In this document: positions 1 to 11,301 of the stretch, piece by piece
Position numbering within the stretch: position 1 is the first letter of the stretch
How the letters are laid out: each line of letters opens with the position of its first letter
DNA from: Bacillus sp. J37
GTDB lineage: Bacteria > Bacillota > Bacilli > Bacillales > Bacillaceae
Assembly: GCF_000518865.1 (NCBI RefSeq)
Contig: NZ_KI912515.1
Location: forward strand, 250,573-314,572
DNA: 64,000 nucleotides
Direction of reading: 5' to 3'
The notes under the pieces: generated by a model
Told to the model about the DNA's origin: nothing
Database searches by the model: none
The model's input: only the letters and a program-made list of their open reading frames with translations
Position numbers and translations under genes: made by a program

Positions 1-448
1 AGCGATTAACGCAGGTTTATCTGTATCTCGTGTTGGTGGATCAGCGCAAATTAAAGCGATGAAGAAGGTTGCAGGTACATTACGTCTTGACCTTGCTTCA
101 TACCGTGAACTTGAAGCATTTGCTCAATTCGGTTCTGACCTTGATAAAGCAACACAAGCGAAATTAAACCGTGGTGCCCGTACTGTTGAAGTACTAAAAC
201 AAGGTCTAAACAAACCATTAAAAGTTGAAAAGCAAGTTATGATTCTGTATGCATTAACTCGTGGATTCTTAGATGATATCCCTGTAGAAGATATCAATCG
301 TTTTGAAGATGAGTTCCATGCATATTCAGAACAAAATCATAAAGATGTTTTAGAAGAAATCCGTACAACTGGCGGACTTCCAAAAGATGAAGCATTAAAA
401 GCAGCGATCGAAGGATTCAAAAAGACATTTGCTCCTTCTGAACAATAA
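1..448 (+). CDS. atpA: ATP synthase F1 subunit alpha, C-terminal part
   Basis: The 3' end of atpA; the 5' end lies before the window. The frame starts at base 2 ([20 protein letters not shown]) and gives about 148 residues of the C-terminal helical region of the alpha subunit, including the GGSAQ segment typical of the family. Alpha forms the F1 hexamer with beta and carries the non-catalytic nucleotide sites. It is followed by atpG, atpD and atpC in the standard Bacillus order. The stop is at 446-448. The 168-base gap to atpG is wide for this operon and holds a palindromic repeat. Confidence 0.97.
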   Translation, partial: AINAGLSVSRVGGSAQIKAMKKVAGTLRLDLASYRELEAFAQFGSDLDKATQAKLNRGARTVEVLKQGLNKPLKVEKQVMILYALTRGFLDDIPVEDINRFEDEFHAYSEQNHKDVLEEIRTTGGLPKDEALKAAIEGFKKTFAPSEQ

Positions 449-490
449 TTTATATGAGTGAAGGCTCTCTGAGCTTTCACTCAGCATGTT

Positions 491-567
491 ATAGATGATT
501 TTTTAGAAAAACTTGGCTTGTCGCCAAGCTAATGGCGAAAGCCTTAGTTTTTCTTATACTATCATCC
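491..567. repeat. Palindromic intergenic repeat, family A
   Basis: Between atpA and atpG. The outer arms AGAAAAACTTGGC and GCCTTAGTTTTTCT pair almost fully, and an inner arm pair around TCGCCAAGC/GGCGAAAGCC gives a cruciform-like fold. A related but diverged sequence (AAAACTTGCC...GGCGAAG...TTATACTT) lies near 58470. It codes for nothing obvious and looks like a small dispersed repeat rather than a terminator, since the atp operon continues. Confidence 0.6.
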
Positions 568-610
568 ATGAAAATTTTATTCCTTGCGATAGTATAAATA
601 AAGGTGGTGA

Positions 611-1474
<864 letters not shown>

Positions 1475-1508
1475 TAGTTTACAAATAGCTTTCAACATAG
1501 TGTTGATG

Positions 1509-3064
<1,556 letters not shown>

Positions 3065-3077
3065 TCTTGGGACCTAG

Positions 3078-3485
<408 letters not shown>

Positions 3486-3490
3486 CAAAA

Positions 3491-3522
3491 AAGGATGGTG
3501 CCCTTAGCACCATCCTTTTTAT
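3491..3522 (+). terminator. Terminator of the atp operon
   Basis: Perfect 11-base-pair stem AAGGATGGTGC / GCACCATCCTT with a five-base loop and a T run. A-rich upstream flanks may let it also act for the converging minus-strand gene that ends at 3523. Confidence 0.93.
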
Positions 3523-4020
3523 CTATATACAGCGTTTTTCCATCCGCTCATAACGTCTTAATAACTCCTGCTTCTCTGCTTCTTTATTCATTAAATAAAA
3601 TTGATGAAATAAGTTCTGAAAATATTGATTATATCGGCCGTAACGGATTCCCATAACATATTTATCATCACCATAAGCATAAGCCTCTACAAGCCATTCT
3701 GCTTTGTTAGGGTGCTGTTTAACTAATACATCACACACATAAATACCCATGCTTGTCTCAAACTCTTCAATTGTCACCTGTAAATCAAAGAAACTATTAT
3801 TCTTAAATAATGAAAAATACAAATTTTCCAATGCAATAAGACTATTCTTTGAATCATCAAGGGCGACTTGGTATTCATTTGCAATTTCCATTAATAGGTG
3901 AAGATGTTCTTTTCGGAATTCGTAATAAAATGCTTGCGCTGCGTAAATATTATCAAAAGAAGGTAATTGTTTTGCATATTCCAATGTTGCATCATATTGA
4001 TGATCAAAATTAAGTTGCAT
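3523..4020 (-). CDS. Hypothetical protein, 165 residues
   Basis: I do not recognise this family. A clear ribosome binding site (GGGGGAG) lies just ahead of the ATG at 4020. The product is soluble, acidic in the middle and basic at the end (LLRRYERMEKRCI), rich in Tyr, Phe and Glu, with no signal peptide or membrane segment, and looks mainly helical. It converges on the atp operon and shares its terminator. It is an insertion relative to the usual atpC-DUF1146 order. Confidence 0.8.
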   Translation of the reverse strand: MQLNFDHQYDATLEYAKQLPSFDNIYAAQAFYYEFRKEHLHLLMEIANEYQVALDDSKNSLIALENLYFSLFKNNSFFDLQVTIEEFETSMGIYVCDVLVKQHPNKAEWLVEAYAYGDDKYVMGIRYGRYNQYFQNLFHQFYLMNKEAEKQELLRRYERMEKRCI

Positions 4021-4493
4021 CTAACTCCCCCTTTTTCATAGGTTGTTCTCGTGAAAATTGTTGCTCATGAATCCTATTAGTGTTGCGCAATGAAACGAAC
4101 ATATTTTAACAACAAGACTTCTTAAATGATTCCATGAAAGTATACCACACAATTCACAAATGAAAATCTGTAACAATTATTTCATAAATGAGGAATATAG
4201 TGGGTATCTTCCCGTAGTAAAATAAATATTGTGTGTACTTTGTAAAATCATAGACACCATTCATTAAATTTTTGTTAAAAACAAAAATCAATCATGTTAC
4301 AGGATTTTCCCTATATAATAGTCAAGGGTATATACCGAAGAAACTAAGTCTAAAAACACGGAAATATTTACATTTTTAAATAGGAAAATATGAGGTTGTT
4401 TTTTGGCTTAAATCAGGTAAGATTGAGATTGCTGTGTGTCTTTAAAATAAGCGTTATTCTCAAGGGTTATGAGGATAAGTGGAGGGGTGAAGT
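4021..4493. other. Gene-free spacer between divergent genes
   Basis: 473 AT-rich bases between the divergent hypothetical gene and the DUF1146 gene. A 9-bp palindrome (ATTTTTGTT AAA AACAAAAAT) lies at 4268-4288, and a TATAAT hexamer at about 4314, in CCCTATATAATAG, may be a -10 element for the rightward genes. No ORF of note and no RNA structure I recognise. Confidence 0.4.
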
Positions 4494-4724
4494 ATGCCCG
4501 ATTATGGACAACTGGCCTTAATCAGTATGATTGTGCACCTAGCCTTCATCATTGTAACGTGGTGGGCCTTACAAGCACTAAATATTGATAAATGGTTAAA
4601 AGCGGGCAAAGTGATGCAAGCAAGAGTACTTCTCATATTGTTAACTATCGCTATTGGATCTATTGTAAGTAATTTTTTCCTGGATTATTTATTATGGTCT
4701 CAACAACTTCCAACACTATTCTAA
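4494..4724 (+). CDS. ywzB: DUF1146 family membrane protein (YwzB)
   Basis: 76 residues with two predicted membrane spans (about residues 7-27 and 45-66) around a short basic loop (DKWLKAGKVMQAR). Size, layout and its place between the atp operon and ywmB-murA match the DUF1146/YwzB family of Bacillus. Function unknown. A GGAGGGG site precedes the ATG. Confidence 0.85.
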   Translation: MPDYGQLALISMIVHLAFIIVTWWALQALNIDKWLKAGKVMQARVLLILLTIAIGSIVSNFFLDYLLWSQQLPTLF

Positions 4725-4899
4725 CAAGGGGTTTACCACTTTTTGAAATAGGGAATGTATGGTTACATATGCGTGAATGTACATGTATGTTTGGGATAAC
4801 AAAGAATGATTTCCATCTTGTCTAATATTGACGAGTTTTTCCACGTATGGACACTGATAATCCGGTAACAATGTTACTAAGGAGAGGAAGTGACCGTAT

Positions 4900-5628
4900 A
4901 TGAGAAATAAAGGAATAGGAATTATGGTTTTAACGTTATCAATTATCTTCAGTTTGGTAGCCAATCATATAGTAGCGCTTGAGAATCAATCAAAATTATC
5001 ATCCATTGCAGAACGGATGGAAAACGAAAATGTAGAGATTTCGAAATGGTCTCTATATTCAAAAAAGTTTGTCGAAAATAAATCTATACAAGAATTGAAA
5101 CAAATGACGAAGCAATATCGTCAATATACTTGGACGTATAAACATGAAGACGACGTGTTTAAAGCGATCGGTGTTTATGAAAATAAAGAAAAAAATATAA
5201 CGGAAAAACTCCAGTTTCTCGCCACCCTCACAAATGATCACAAACAATCGTATATCCTTTATGAGGTCATAGGTGTAGGTACTAATCGCAATTGGAATGA
5301 TATGGATACATTCTTTACTCAAAGATCATTCGACATTTTCCATGAAAATCCTACAATATATGCTTGTATCGAAGGCATAGTAGGTGATAAGATGGAAGAA
5401 GTTTTGAATGAGACAATGGTTGAATTACTAACAGAGTTCAACGCAAAACCGATTGAAGAGCTCACGGAACAAGATTTTCTTTCGGTATCAGCTAAGACCT
5501 CACTTTGGGAAGATTATATTCCAACAAAAGAAGATAAGATGAACATTCAAATTGCATTAAGATCTGACGGAATGGGCGATAAAACTACGGTCGTTATAGG
5601 AACACCAATCATTACGTCTGAATATTAA
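4900..5628 (+). CDS. ywmB: YwmB family TATA-box-binding-fold protein
   Basis: 242 residues beginning with an N-terminal signal or anchor segment (about residues 6-26, IGIMVLTLSIIFSLVANHIV) and a mixed alpha/beta extracellular part. The family is named for a structural likeness to TATA-box-binding proteins and its role is unknown. Assigned from its position directly before murA, its length and the signal anchor. GGAGAGGAAGTGA lies upstream of the ATG. Only 32 bases separate it from murA, so the two are probably cotranscribed. Confidence 0.78.
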   Translation: MRNKGIGIMVLTLSIIFSLVANHIVALENQSKLSSIAERMENENVEISKWSLYSKKFVENKSIQELKQMTKQYRQYTWTYKHEDDVFKAIGVYENKEKNITEKLQFLATLTNDHKQSYILYEVIGVGTNRNWNDMDTFFTQRSFDIFHENPTIYACIEGIVGDKMEEVLNETMVELLTEFNAKPIEELTEQDFLSVSAKTSLWEDYIPTKEDKMNIQIALRSDGMGDKTTVVIGTPIITSEY

Positions 5629-5660
5629 TATAGAGAAATTGGGACGCGGAGGGGAATAAT

Positions 5661-6968
5661 TTGGAAAAAATCATCGTCCGCGGCGGTCGTAGGTTAAACG
5701 GCACTGTAAAAGTTGAAGGAGCAAAAAATGCCGTTCTACCAGTTATCGCTGCATCTTTATTAGCAAGTGAAGAAAAAAGTATAATCAGTGATGTACCTAC
5801 GCTCTCCGATGTGTATACAATTAATGAAGTTCTTCGCCATTTAGGCGCGGATGTACATTTTGAAAATAATCAAGTGATTGTAGATGCATCAAAAGAGCTA
5901 AAAACAGAAGCACCATTTGAATATGTAAGAAAAATGCGCGCATCTGTTTTAGTTATGGGAGCATTATTAGCTCGTAATGGTCATGCACGTGTCGCATTAC
6001 CAGGTGGCTGTGCAATTGGATCACGTCCAATTGACCAACATTTAAAAGGTTTTGAAGCAATGGGAGCTTCCATTAAAGTTGGTAACGGCTTTATTGAAGC
6101 AGAGGTAAATGGAAGACTTAAGGGAGCTAAAGTATATTTAGACTTCCCAAGTGTTGGCGCAACAGAAAACATTATTATGGCAGCAGCTCTTGCTGAAGGA
6201 ACAACTGTCCTTGAAAATGTAGCAAAAGAGCCGGAAATCGTTGACTTAGCTAATTACATCAATGCCATGGGTGGAAAAATCCGTGGAGCAGGTACAGGAA
6301 CAATCCGTATTGAAGGTGTGGAAAAACTAACAGGTGCACACCACACAATCATTCCGGACCGCATTGAAGCAGGTACATTTATGGTAGCTGCAGCGATAAC
6401 TGGTGGAAATGTTCTTGTTAGAGGAGCAGTTCCTGAGCACTTAACATCATTAGTTGCAAAAATGGAAGAAATGGGCGTACAAATCATTGAAGAAAAAGAT
6501 GGTTTACGTGTCATCGGACCAGAAAAATTAAAATCTGTCGACATCAAAACAATGCCACATCCAGGATTCCCAACAGATATGCAATCACAAATGATGGCAC
6601 TGCTATTATGTGCAAACGGAACAAGCATGATTACAGAAACAGTATTTGAAAATCGCTTTATGCATGTAGAAGAATTCCGTCGCATGAATGGAGATATTAA
6701 AATTGAAGGACGTTCTGTTATCATCAACGGACCTGTCAAGCTGCAAGGTGCTGAAGTAGCAGCAACAGACCTACGTGCAGGCGCAGCACTTATCCTGGCA
6801 GGACTATGTGCAGAAGGCCACACTCGTGTTACTGAACTTAAGCATTTAGATCGTGGTTATGTAGCATTCCACGAAAAACTTGCAGGCATCGGCGCAGACA
6901 TCGAACGTGTGAAAGAAGAAATTACAACATTTACGTCTGATCAGCAGCAAGCTGCCGTATCAGATTAA
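5661..6968 (+). CDS. murA: UDP-N-acetylglucosamine 1-carboxyvinyltransferase
   Basis: 435 residues. MurA transfers enolpyruvate from PEP to UDP-GlcNAc, the first committed step of peptidoglycan synthesis in the cytosol, and is the target of fosfomycin. The catalytic cysteine is Cys117 in [13 protein letters not shown]. The N-terminal [19 protein letters not shown] substrate segment is intact. The start is TTG 5661 after a CGGAGGGG site. The position next to spoIID marks it as the MurAA-type paralogue. A perfect terminator follows. Confidence 0.98.
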   Translation: MEKIIVRGGRRLNGTVKVEGAKNAVLPVIAASLLASEEKSIISDVPTLSDVYTINEVLRHLGADVHFENNQVIVDASKELKTEAPFEYVRKMRASVLVMGALLARNGHARVALPGGCAIGSRPIDQHLKGFEAMGASIKVGNGFIEAEVNGRLKGAKVYLDFPSVGATENIIMAAALAEGTTVLENVAKEPEIVDLANYINAMGGKIRGAGTGTIRIEGVEKLTGAHHTIIPDRIEAGTFMVAAAITGGNVLVRGAVPEHLTSLVAKMEEMGVQIIEEKDGLRVIGPEKLKSVDIKTMPHPGFPTDMQSQMMALLLCANGTSMITETVFENRFMHVEEFRRMNGDIKIEGRSVIINGPVKLQGAEVAATDLRAGAALILAGLCAEGHTRVTELKHLDRGYVAFHEKLAGIGADIERVKEEITTFTSDQQQAAVSD

Positions 6969-6977
6969 TATGCCTTT

Positions 6978-7026
6978 ATAAAAGAAGCAGAAGTCTAAAA
7001 CGGCGTTCTGCTTCTTTTATTTTTTA
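6978..7026 (+). terminator. Terminator after murA
   Basis: A 15-base-pair perfect stem (ATAAAAGAAGCAGAA at 6978-6992 with its complement at 7006-7020), followed by a T run. Confidence 0.93.
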
Positions 7027-7356
7027 ACGACTTTACTAGAGTGCCTATTTTTGATGGAGTTTATACATAGATTAGGGGATTTTTTCAAATACAGCAATGG
7101 AATTGGGACGAGCTTAAGAATCATCCAATGATTCGACCAGTTTTTTGAATGATTGCGCTGACAATTTAAGTTTTTGAACCCACAATACAAAGGAATTCGA
7201 TTAACTTTCTAAATGATTGCGCATATATTAAAAATAATTGTCCATTCCCACTAAAATAGTACATTGTCCACATTTTTTTCAGTCATAATTGCTTGTCCAC
7301 GGCCATAAGATGAACTATAGACATACTACTCATCCTAAACCAATTGGAGGCCGAAC
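7027..7356 (+). promoter_or_regulatory. Spacer with possible sigma-E promoter for spoIID
   Basis: 330 bases upstream of spoIID. GCCATAA near 7302 and CATACTAC near 7322 resemble the -35 and -10 of sigma-E promoters, with 13 to 14 bases between them. spoIID is a known sigma-E gene in B. subtilis. The motif GAATGATTGCGC and a close variant (AAATGATTGCGC) occur about 65 bases apart (near 7147 and 7212); meaning unknown. No other gene seen. Confidence 0.35.
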
Positions 7357-8376
7357 ATGAAACCAGTTAAACCAATTCTCTTCGCATTTGGGGGATTATT
7401 TATCATTATACTCCTCATTCCGACACTACTCGTTACACCATTTATGGAGCAATCAAAGGGAAAATTGGGGGAAGAATTAACCGTCGCAAAATCGGAGGTA
7501 CCAGTGCTTGCTGAGTCGCCATTAGATGTACCTGTATACCGCAGCCAAACAAAACAAATCGAATCCATTCCTCTGGAAGAGTACGTGATTGGTGTTGTTG
7601 CATCTGAAATGCCTGCGGAGTTTGAAACAGAAGCATTAAAGGCACAGGCACTAGCAGCGAGAACATATATTACAAAACAGCTTATGAATGGACCAATAAG
7701 TACACCTGATGGTGCAGCTGTAACAGACACTCAAATGCATCAAGTATATAAAAATCCGGAAGAGTTAAAAGCCATTTGGGGAGACAAATATGAATCAAAG
7801 CTGCAAAAAATCACAGCAGCCGTTGCAGCGACTCAAGGAAAAATTCTTACATATCAAGACCAGCCAATTGATGCATCATTTTTCTCAACAAGCAATGGAT
7901 ATACAGAAAACTCTGAAGCTTATTGGACAGAAGCCATTCCTTATTTGAAAAGTGTAAAAAGCTCATGGGACAAAAATTCTCCTAAATTTTATGATAAAAA
8001 AGTGATTACGATTAAAGACTTTGAAAGCAAGTTAGGAGTAAAGCTCGATACATCAAGCGGGACAGTTGGTAAAATAACCGAACTAACACCAGGAAAACGC
8101 GTCGCTAAGGTTGAAATAGATGGAAAGCAGTTTACTGGAAGGCAAATAAGAGAAGAATTAGGTCTAAAATCAAGTGATTTCACATGGGAAATCAAAGGTG
8201 ACTCCGTTGTGATTGAAACAAAAGGGTTTGGCCATGGAGTCGGAATGAGCCAATACGGGGCAAACTTTATGGCGGAAGATGGCAAAACATATGAAGAAAT
8301 CATTGCTCATTATTATAATGGAACAAAGGTATCTGAAGCAGAACCATTCTTATCTAAATATACAGCCAAAAATTAA
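7357..8376 (+). CDS. spoIID: Stage II sporulation protein D
   Basis: 339 residues. An N-terminal membrane anchor (about residues 7-28) is followed by the SpoIID domain. SpoIID is a lytic transglycosylase of the DMP complex that remodels peptidoglycan during engulfment of the forespore. The core motif VIGVVASEMPAEF, with the catalytic glutamate, is present, as is GHGVGMSQYGANFMA near the C-terminus. Gene order murA-spoIID is as in B. subtilis. A terminator overlaps the end of the gene. Confidence 0.97.
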   Translation: MKPVKPILFAFGGLFIIILLIPTLLVTPFMEQSKGKLGEELTVAKSEVPVLAESPLDVPVYRSQTKQIESIPLEEYVIGVVASEMPAEFETEALKAQALAARTYITKQLMNGPISTPDGAAVTDTQMHQVYKNPEELKAIWGDKYESKLQKITAAVAATQGKILTYQDQPIDASFFSTSNGYTENSEAYWTEAIPYLKSVKSSWDKNSPKFYDKKVITIKDFESKLGVKLDTSSGTVGKITELTPGKRVAKVEIDGKQFTGRQIREELGLKSSDFTWEIKGDSVVIETKGFGHGVGMSQYGANFMAEDGKTYEEIIAHYYNGTKVSEAEPFLSKYTAKN

Positions 8377-8400
8377 AGGAGCCCTCGGGCTCCTTTTCGG
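8371..8400 (+). terminator. Terminator after spoIID
   Basis: Stem AAAGGAGCCC / GGGCTCCTTT with a two- to four-base loop, followed by TTTC. Confidence 0.85.
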
Positions 8401-8503
8401 TTTTGCTGATATATTCTTGAGTTCGCTGATATATCGTCGAATTCGCCGATAAATTCTGCTTTTCGCTGATAACCCCCCAAAACCCGCCGATAAATCAATT
8501 CGA
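8400..8503. repeat. Degenerate tandem repeat, about 20-21 bp unit, five copies
   Basis: Five diverged units of the form TTCGC(T/C)GATA(T/A)AT... follow one another: the phrases GCTGATATATTC, GCTGATATATCG, GCCGATAAATTC, GCTGATAACCCC and GCCGATAAATCA are spaced about 20 to 21 bases apart. The array lies between converging spoIID and the VanZ-like gene and just touches the 3' end of the latter. Confidence 0.7.
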
Positions 8504-8863
8504 AAAAAACTTCCGTTTCGCAATCCAATAAGAAACAGCCACACCGATCGTATCTTTAACAAAATCAATCACAGTCGCAGAGCGTGCCGGAACAAAGGAT
8601 TGATGAATTTCATCTGTTAGCCCGTAAGCAATCGAAATAACAGCCGCAATGATACTTGCTTTTTCTGACCATTTGCCATGTGCCATAAAAGCAAAGGCTA
8701 TGAACCAATAAAGAATCGCAAATTCAATAAGATGCAGAGATTCCTTTAATAATGCATCAAACGAAAGCTGTGTGTCCACAATCGCATCTGCCGGAAAGCT
8801 TGATAATGTCCAAATAAAGGCCATATATAGAATAGGCAACAGCGTAAAGACAATCTTTTTCAT
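8495..8863 (-). CDS. VanZ family membrane protein
   Basis: 122 residues with three or four membrane spans. It holds the VanZ-family motif set: Glu in the second span (HLIEFAIL), then DEIHQSFVPARSATVIDFVKD, and a last span. VanZ proteins can lower sensitivity to glycopeptides such as teicoplanin by an unknown route. The last codons run into the tandem repeat. A second VanZ-like gene lies at 10030-10461, on the other side of spoIIQ. Confidence 0.85.
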   Translation of the reverse strand: MKKIVFTLLPILYMAFIWTLSSFPADAIVDTQLSFDALLKESLHLIEFAILYWFIAFAFMAHGKWSEKASIIAAVISIAYGLTDEIHQSFVPARSATVIDFVKDTIGVAVSYWIAKRKFFSN

Positions 8864-9018
8864 CTATCAATACTCCTATCTCATCGTTCTAAAAATTTTT
8901 TTTAAAAGGCATACATATTATTATAAACATTGCGCAAACTAATTTTAAAAAATTTTTTTACAGGATGTGTATATAATTCAGATAATCTGTTCAGACTGAT
9001 TTCTGAGGTGATGATAGA

Positions 9019-9918
9019 ATGAGAGAGGAAGAAAAGAAACGTACTTCTCAAACTAAAGTTCAACAATTTTTCAGAAAACGTTGGGTATTTCCGGCAATTT
9101 ACCTAATGAGTGCAGCAGTTATCCTTACAGCAGTATTATGGTACCAAAACATCAGCAACAATGTTGCAGAAGATTTGCAAAATAATCAAGACGAAATCGC
9201 ATTAGATGAGCAGGAAGCAGTTGAAGTAAACGCAACAAAAGAAAACTTCACAATGCCAGCAGTAGATGCTGAAGCAGTAAACGTTGTGAAGAAGTTTTAT
9301 GACCCGAATGCAACAACAGAAGAGCAAGAAGCAGCACTTGTATTCTATAACAATACGTATAGAATGAACAAAGGAATCGACATCGCAAGAGAAGATCAAA
9401 AGCAATTCGATGTTGTAGCATCACTAAGTGGTACGGTAACAAAAGCTGAAAAAGATCCAATCTTAGGATTTGTTGTAGAAATTGAGCATGAAAACGATGT
9501 CGTAACAGTATACCAATCATTAGCAGAAGCTAGTGTACAAGCTGGTGACAAAGTTGAGCAAAACGAAGTAATCGGTAAATCTGGTGAAAATCTTTACAAT
9601 GAAGAAGATGGCAACCATGTTCACTTTGAAATCCGCCAAGCAGGTACAGCTGTAAATCCAGAAAGCTTCATGGGTAAGCCGGTAACATCCATTGAAGAAG
9701 CTGCTGAAGAAGAAGCAACAGAAGAAGAAGTAAGTGAAGAAACACCAGCTCCAGCAGGTGAAACGGAAGAAGCTCCAGCTGAAGAAGAAAAACCAGCTGA
9801 AGAAGAAAAACCAGCTGAAGAAGCTCCAGCAAAAGACACTGAAACACCAAAAGAAGACACTGACAAATCAGAAAAAGCCCCTGAATCAGACAAAGACGCT
9901 GACAAAGGCGCAGAATAA
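9019..9918 (+). CDS. spoIIQ: Stage II sporulation protein Q, M23-like
   Basis: 299 residues: cytosolic basic start, one membrane span (about residues 24-42), a LytM/M23-like domain (about 95-215) and a long acidic Ala/Glu/Pro/Lys-rich tail (about 220-299) with short repeats such as PAEEEK. SpoIIQ is made in the forespore under sigma-F and zips to SpoIIIAH across the septum. The metal-binding set is incomplete: the first motif reads NKGID where active enzymes have HxGxD, while HVHFE is kept, so hydrolytic activity is unlikely. The disordered acidic tail is notable. A repeat begins directly behind the stop. Confidence 0.95.
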   Translation: MREEEKKRTSQTKVQQFFRKRWVFPAIYLMSAAVILTAVLWYQNISNNVAEDLQNNQDEIALDEQEAVEVNATKENFTMPAVDAEAVNVVKKFYDPNATTEEQEAALVFYNNTYRMNKGIDIAREDQKQFDVVASLSGTVTKAEKDPILGFVVEIEHENDVVTVYQSLAEASVQAGDKVEQNEVIGKSGENLYNEEDGNHVHFEIRQAGTAVNPESFMGKPVTSIEEAAEEEATEEEVSEETPAPAGETEEAPAEEEKPAEEEKPAEEAPAKDTETPKEDTDKSEKAPESDKDADKGAE

Positions 9919-9920
9919 GC

Positions 9921-9951
9921 CGGGACACAGGGACAGGTTCCTTGTCCCTCC
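9921..9951. repeat. GGGACA-family palindromic repeat, copy 1
   Basis: Core GGGACAGGTTCCTTGTCCC at two bases after the spoIIQ stop. First of at least a dozen copies in this window of a family with this palindromic core, usually immediately downstream of stop codons. Confidence 0.85.
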
Positions 9952-9954
9952 AAC

Positions 9955-10001
9955 GATACGAGGTTGAACTCAAACTACTCAGAGATCAACCTCGATTTTT
10001 T
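9955..10001 (+). terminator. Terminator after spoIIQ
   Basis: Stem CGAGGTTGA / TCAACCTCG followed by ATTTTTTAT. Confidence 0.85.
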
Positions 10002-10029
10002 ATGTAATCAGTAGGTACGACCTACACCA

Positions 10030-10461
10030 TTAGGACTTGACGGTAAGCCACGTTTTTCTAACGAACCAAAACAAGCCGAACCCCAATCCCCCACCACATG
10101 TATTTAACAGCAGATCATCCACATCAAAAGCTCCTACCCGAAATAGAAATTGAGATCCTTCAACAGACAACGACAAGACAAAAGTCCAAAGCACTGCCTT
10201 GTAAATTGAGTCGACCATCTTCCATAAAGTCGGCAGAAAAAAACCAAACGGAAGAAAAGCCAATATATTTCCGATAAACGGGTCAGTCAGAGAAAAGCCG
10301 TCAAAACTGTGAAAATAGGCGCCAACTGTCTTAAAGGGAACAAGGTTATAAGCAATATCACCCTCAACAGACTGCCGGTACGCAGAGAAAAACAATAAAT
10401 ACAATAGCAATGAGAAATAACTTAGAAAACAAATATAGAGAAGTAATGTTTTTATCTTCAT
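10030..10461 (-). CDS. VanZ family membrane protein, second copy
   Basis: 143 residues from the ATG at 10461 (MKIKTLLLYICF); the frame is open further upstream but without a better ribosome binding site, so the start is uncertain. Four predicted spans. VanZ features include PFKTVGAYF, NILAFLPFGFFLPTLW, a Glu in LSLSVEGSQFLF and DVDDLLLNTCGGGLGF, the usual N-x-x-G signature. Probably a cell-envelope protein of unknown role. It reads towards spoIIQ. Confidence 0.82.
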   Translation of the reverse strand: MKIKTLLLYICFLSYFSLLLYLLFFSAYRQSVEGDIAYNLVPFKTVGAYFHSFDGFSLTDPFIGNILAFLPFGFFLPTLWKMVDSIYKAVLWTFVLSLSVEGSQFLFRVGAFDVDDLLLNTCGGGLGFGLFWFVRKTWLTVKS

Positions 10462-10553
10462 AATAGGGTAAATATACCAAATAATACGGCAGATGGCGAT
10501 AGACCGCAAAAAAAGTTGTCGAAGAAAAAATATCCTTAATTTTCAACTTTTTA

Positions 10554-10643
10554 TTGACCAGCTATATCTTTTCCATACATAATAAGACATGTTAAAGCTG
10601 TCAGGAGGTGTATTCAGTATATCATAATATGATAACGCTTACA
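10554..10643 (+). promoter_or_regulatory. Sigma-A promoter and cre site for the symporter genes
   Basis: TTGACC at 10554-10559 and CATAAT at 10578-10583 (18-base spacer) make a plausible sigma-A promoter. Downstream, 10629-10643 reads ATGATAACGCTTACA, which fits the CcpA cre consensus WTGNAANCGNWNNCW at all but one position. A cre placed there would act as a roadblock, so glucose repression of this operon is likely. Confidence 0.6.
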
Positions 10644-10668
10644 ATTATATGAAGGAGGAGAGTCCAAT

Positions 10669-10851
10669 ATGATGACATTATTCTTGATGCTTGCTTTAAC
10701 TCTTTTTAGTCTTATCTTTTGTTTAAGAAAGAAAAAACCTCAGTTTTTACTCATCCCGGTAGTAACACTGCTTATTTACTTCGTTGTCCAGATTGCATTA
10801 GTACCTGCACCATTTTTAGAAACAATAAAATTCATCTTCAGTCTGTCTTAA
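10669..10851 (+). CDS. Small membrane protein, 60 residues
   Basis: A two-span hydrophobic peptide (about residues 2-18 and 25-45) with a short basic middle (RKKKPQ). A GAAGGAGGAG site precedes the ATG. It leads the operon of the DUF4212 and symporter genes, which suggests a part in their expression or assembly, but I know no function for it. Confidence 0.7.
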   Translation: MMTLFLMLALTLFSLIFCLRKKKPQFLLIPVVTLLIYFVVQIALVPAPFLETIKFIFSLS

Positions 10852-10887
10852 GGTTCCGAGTGATCATTCATTTTCAGGAGGTTCTTT

Positions 10888-11190
10888 ATGAGAAAAATTG
10901 ATAAAAAAGTAGCGGATGCCTATTTTAGAGAACGAACAAGAAACATTGTTATTTACTTAATCATTGGGGCATTATCATCATTCGGTATTGTCTTATTTGC
11001 GGAGTTTTTCAGCGGCTTTACGATTAACGGCTTTCCTTTTCACTATTTCATGGGGGCACAGGGGGCTGTTGTGGTCTTTATACTTTTATTATTTATTAAC
11101 GCAAAAGTCAGTGATTCAATTGATAAAAAGTATGGCATTGATGAATCAAAAAATGAACAGCTTAGCGCCGGGAAAACGCTGGATCATTAA
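10888..11190 (+). CDS. DUF4212 protein, small symporter subunit
   Basis: 100 residues with two membrane spans (about 20-42 and 53-73), preceded by an N-terminal cytosolic stretch with AYFRERTRNI and followed by DSIDKKYGIDE near the end. These features match DUF4212 proteins, which are encoded directly before acetate-type sodium/solute symporters and form a complex with them. A CAGGAGGT site lies ahead of the ATG. Likely cotranscribed with the symporter 110 bases downstream. Confidence 0.88.
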   Translation: MRKIDKKVADAYFRERTRNIVIYLIIGALSSFGIVLFAEFFSGFTINGFPFHYFMGAQGAVVVFILLLFINAKVSDSIDKKYGIDESKNEQLSAGKTLDH

Positions 11191-11301
11191 AAAAACGGAA
11201 AATATAAAATTGATATTATATTGATTAAAAGGGGATCAGATAAACTTTCACTAGCTAATGAGTACATAGGGGAGTGCTCAAGTTAATAAGGGGGATTTTT
11301 A

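Noticed and set aside
4716..4964. 82-codon minus-strand frame opposite ywmB start
   Set aside because: Shadow of the ywmB upstream region without a ribosome site.
6254..6823. 189-codon minus-strand frame in murA
   Set aside because: Antisense shadow of a strongly conserved gene.
9734..9967. Plus-strand Lys/Gln-rich frame inside spoIIQ
   Set aside because: Shifted reading of the acidic repeat tail of spoIIQ; no own ribosome site.
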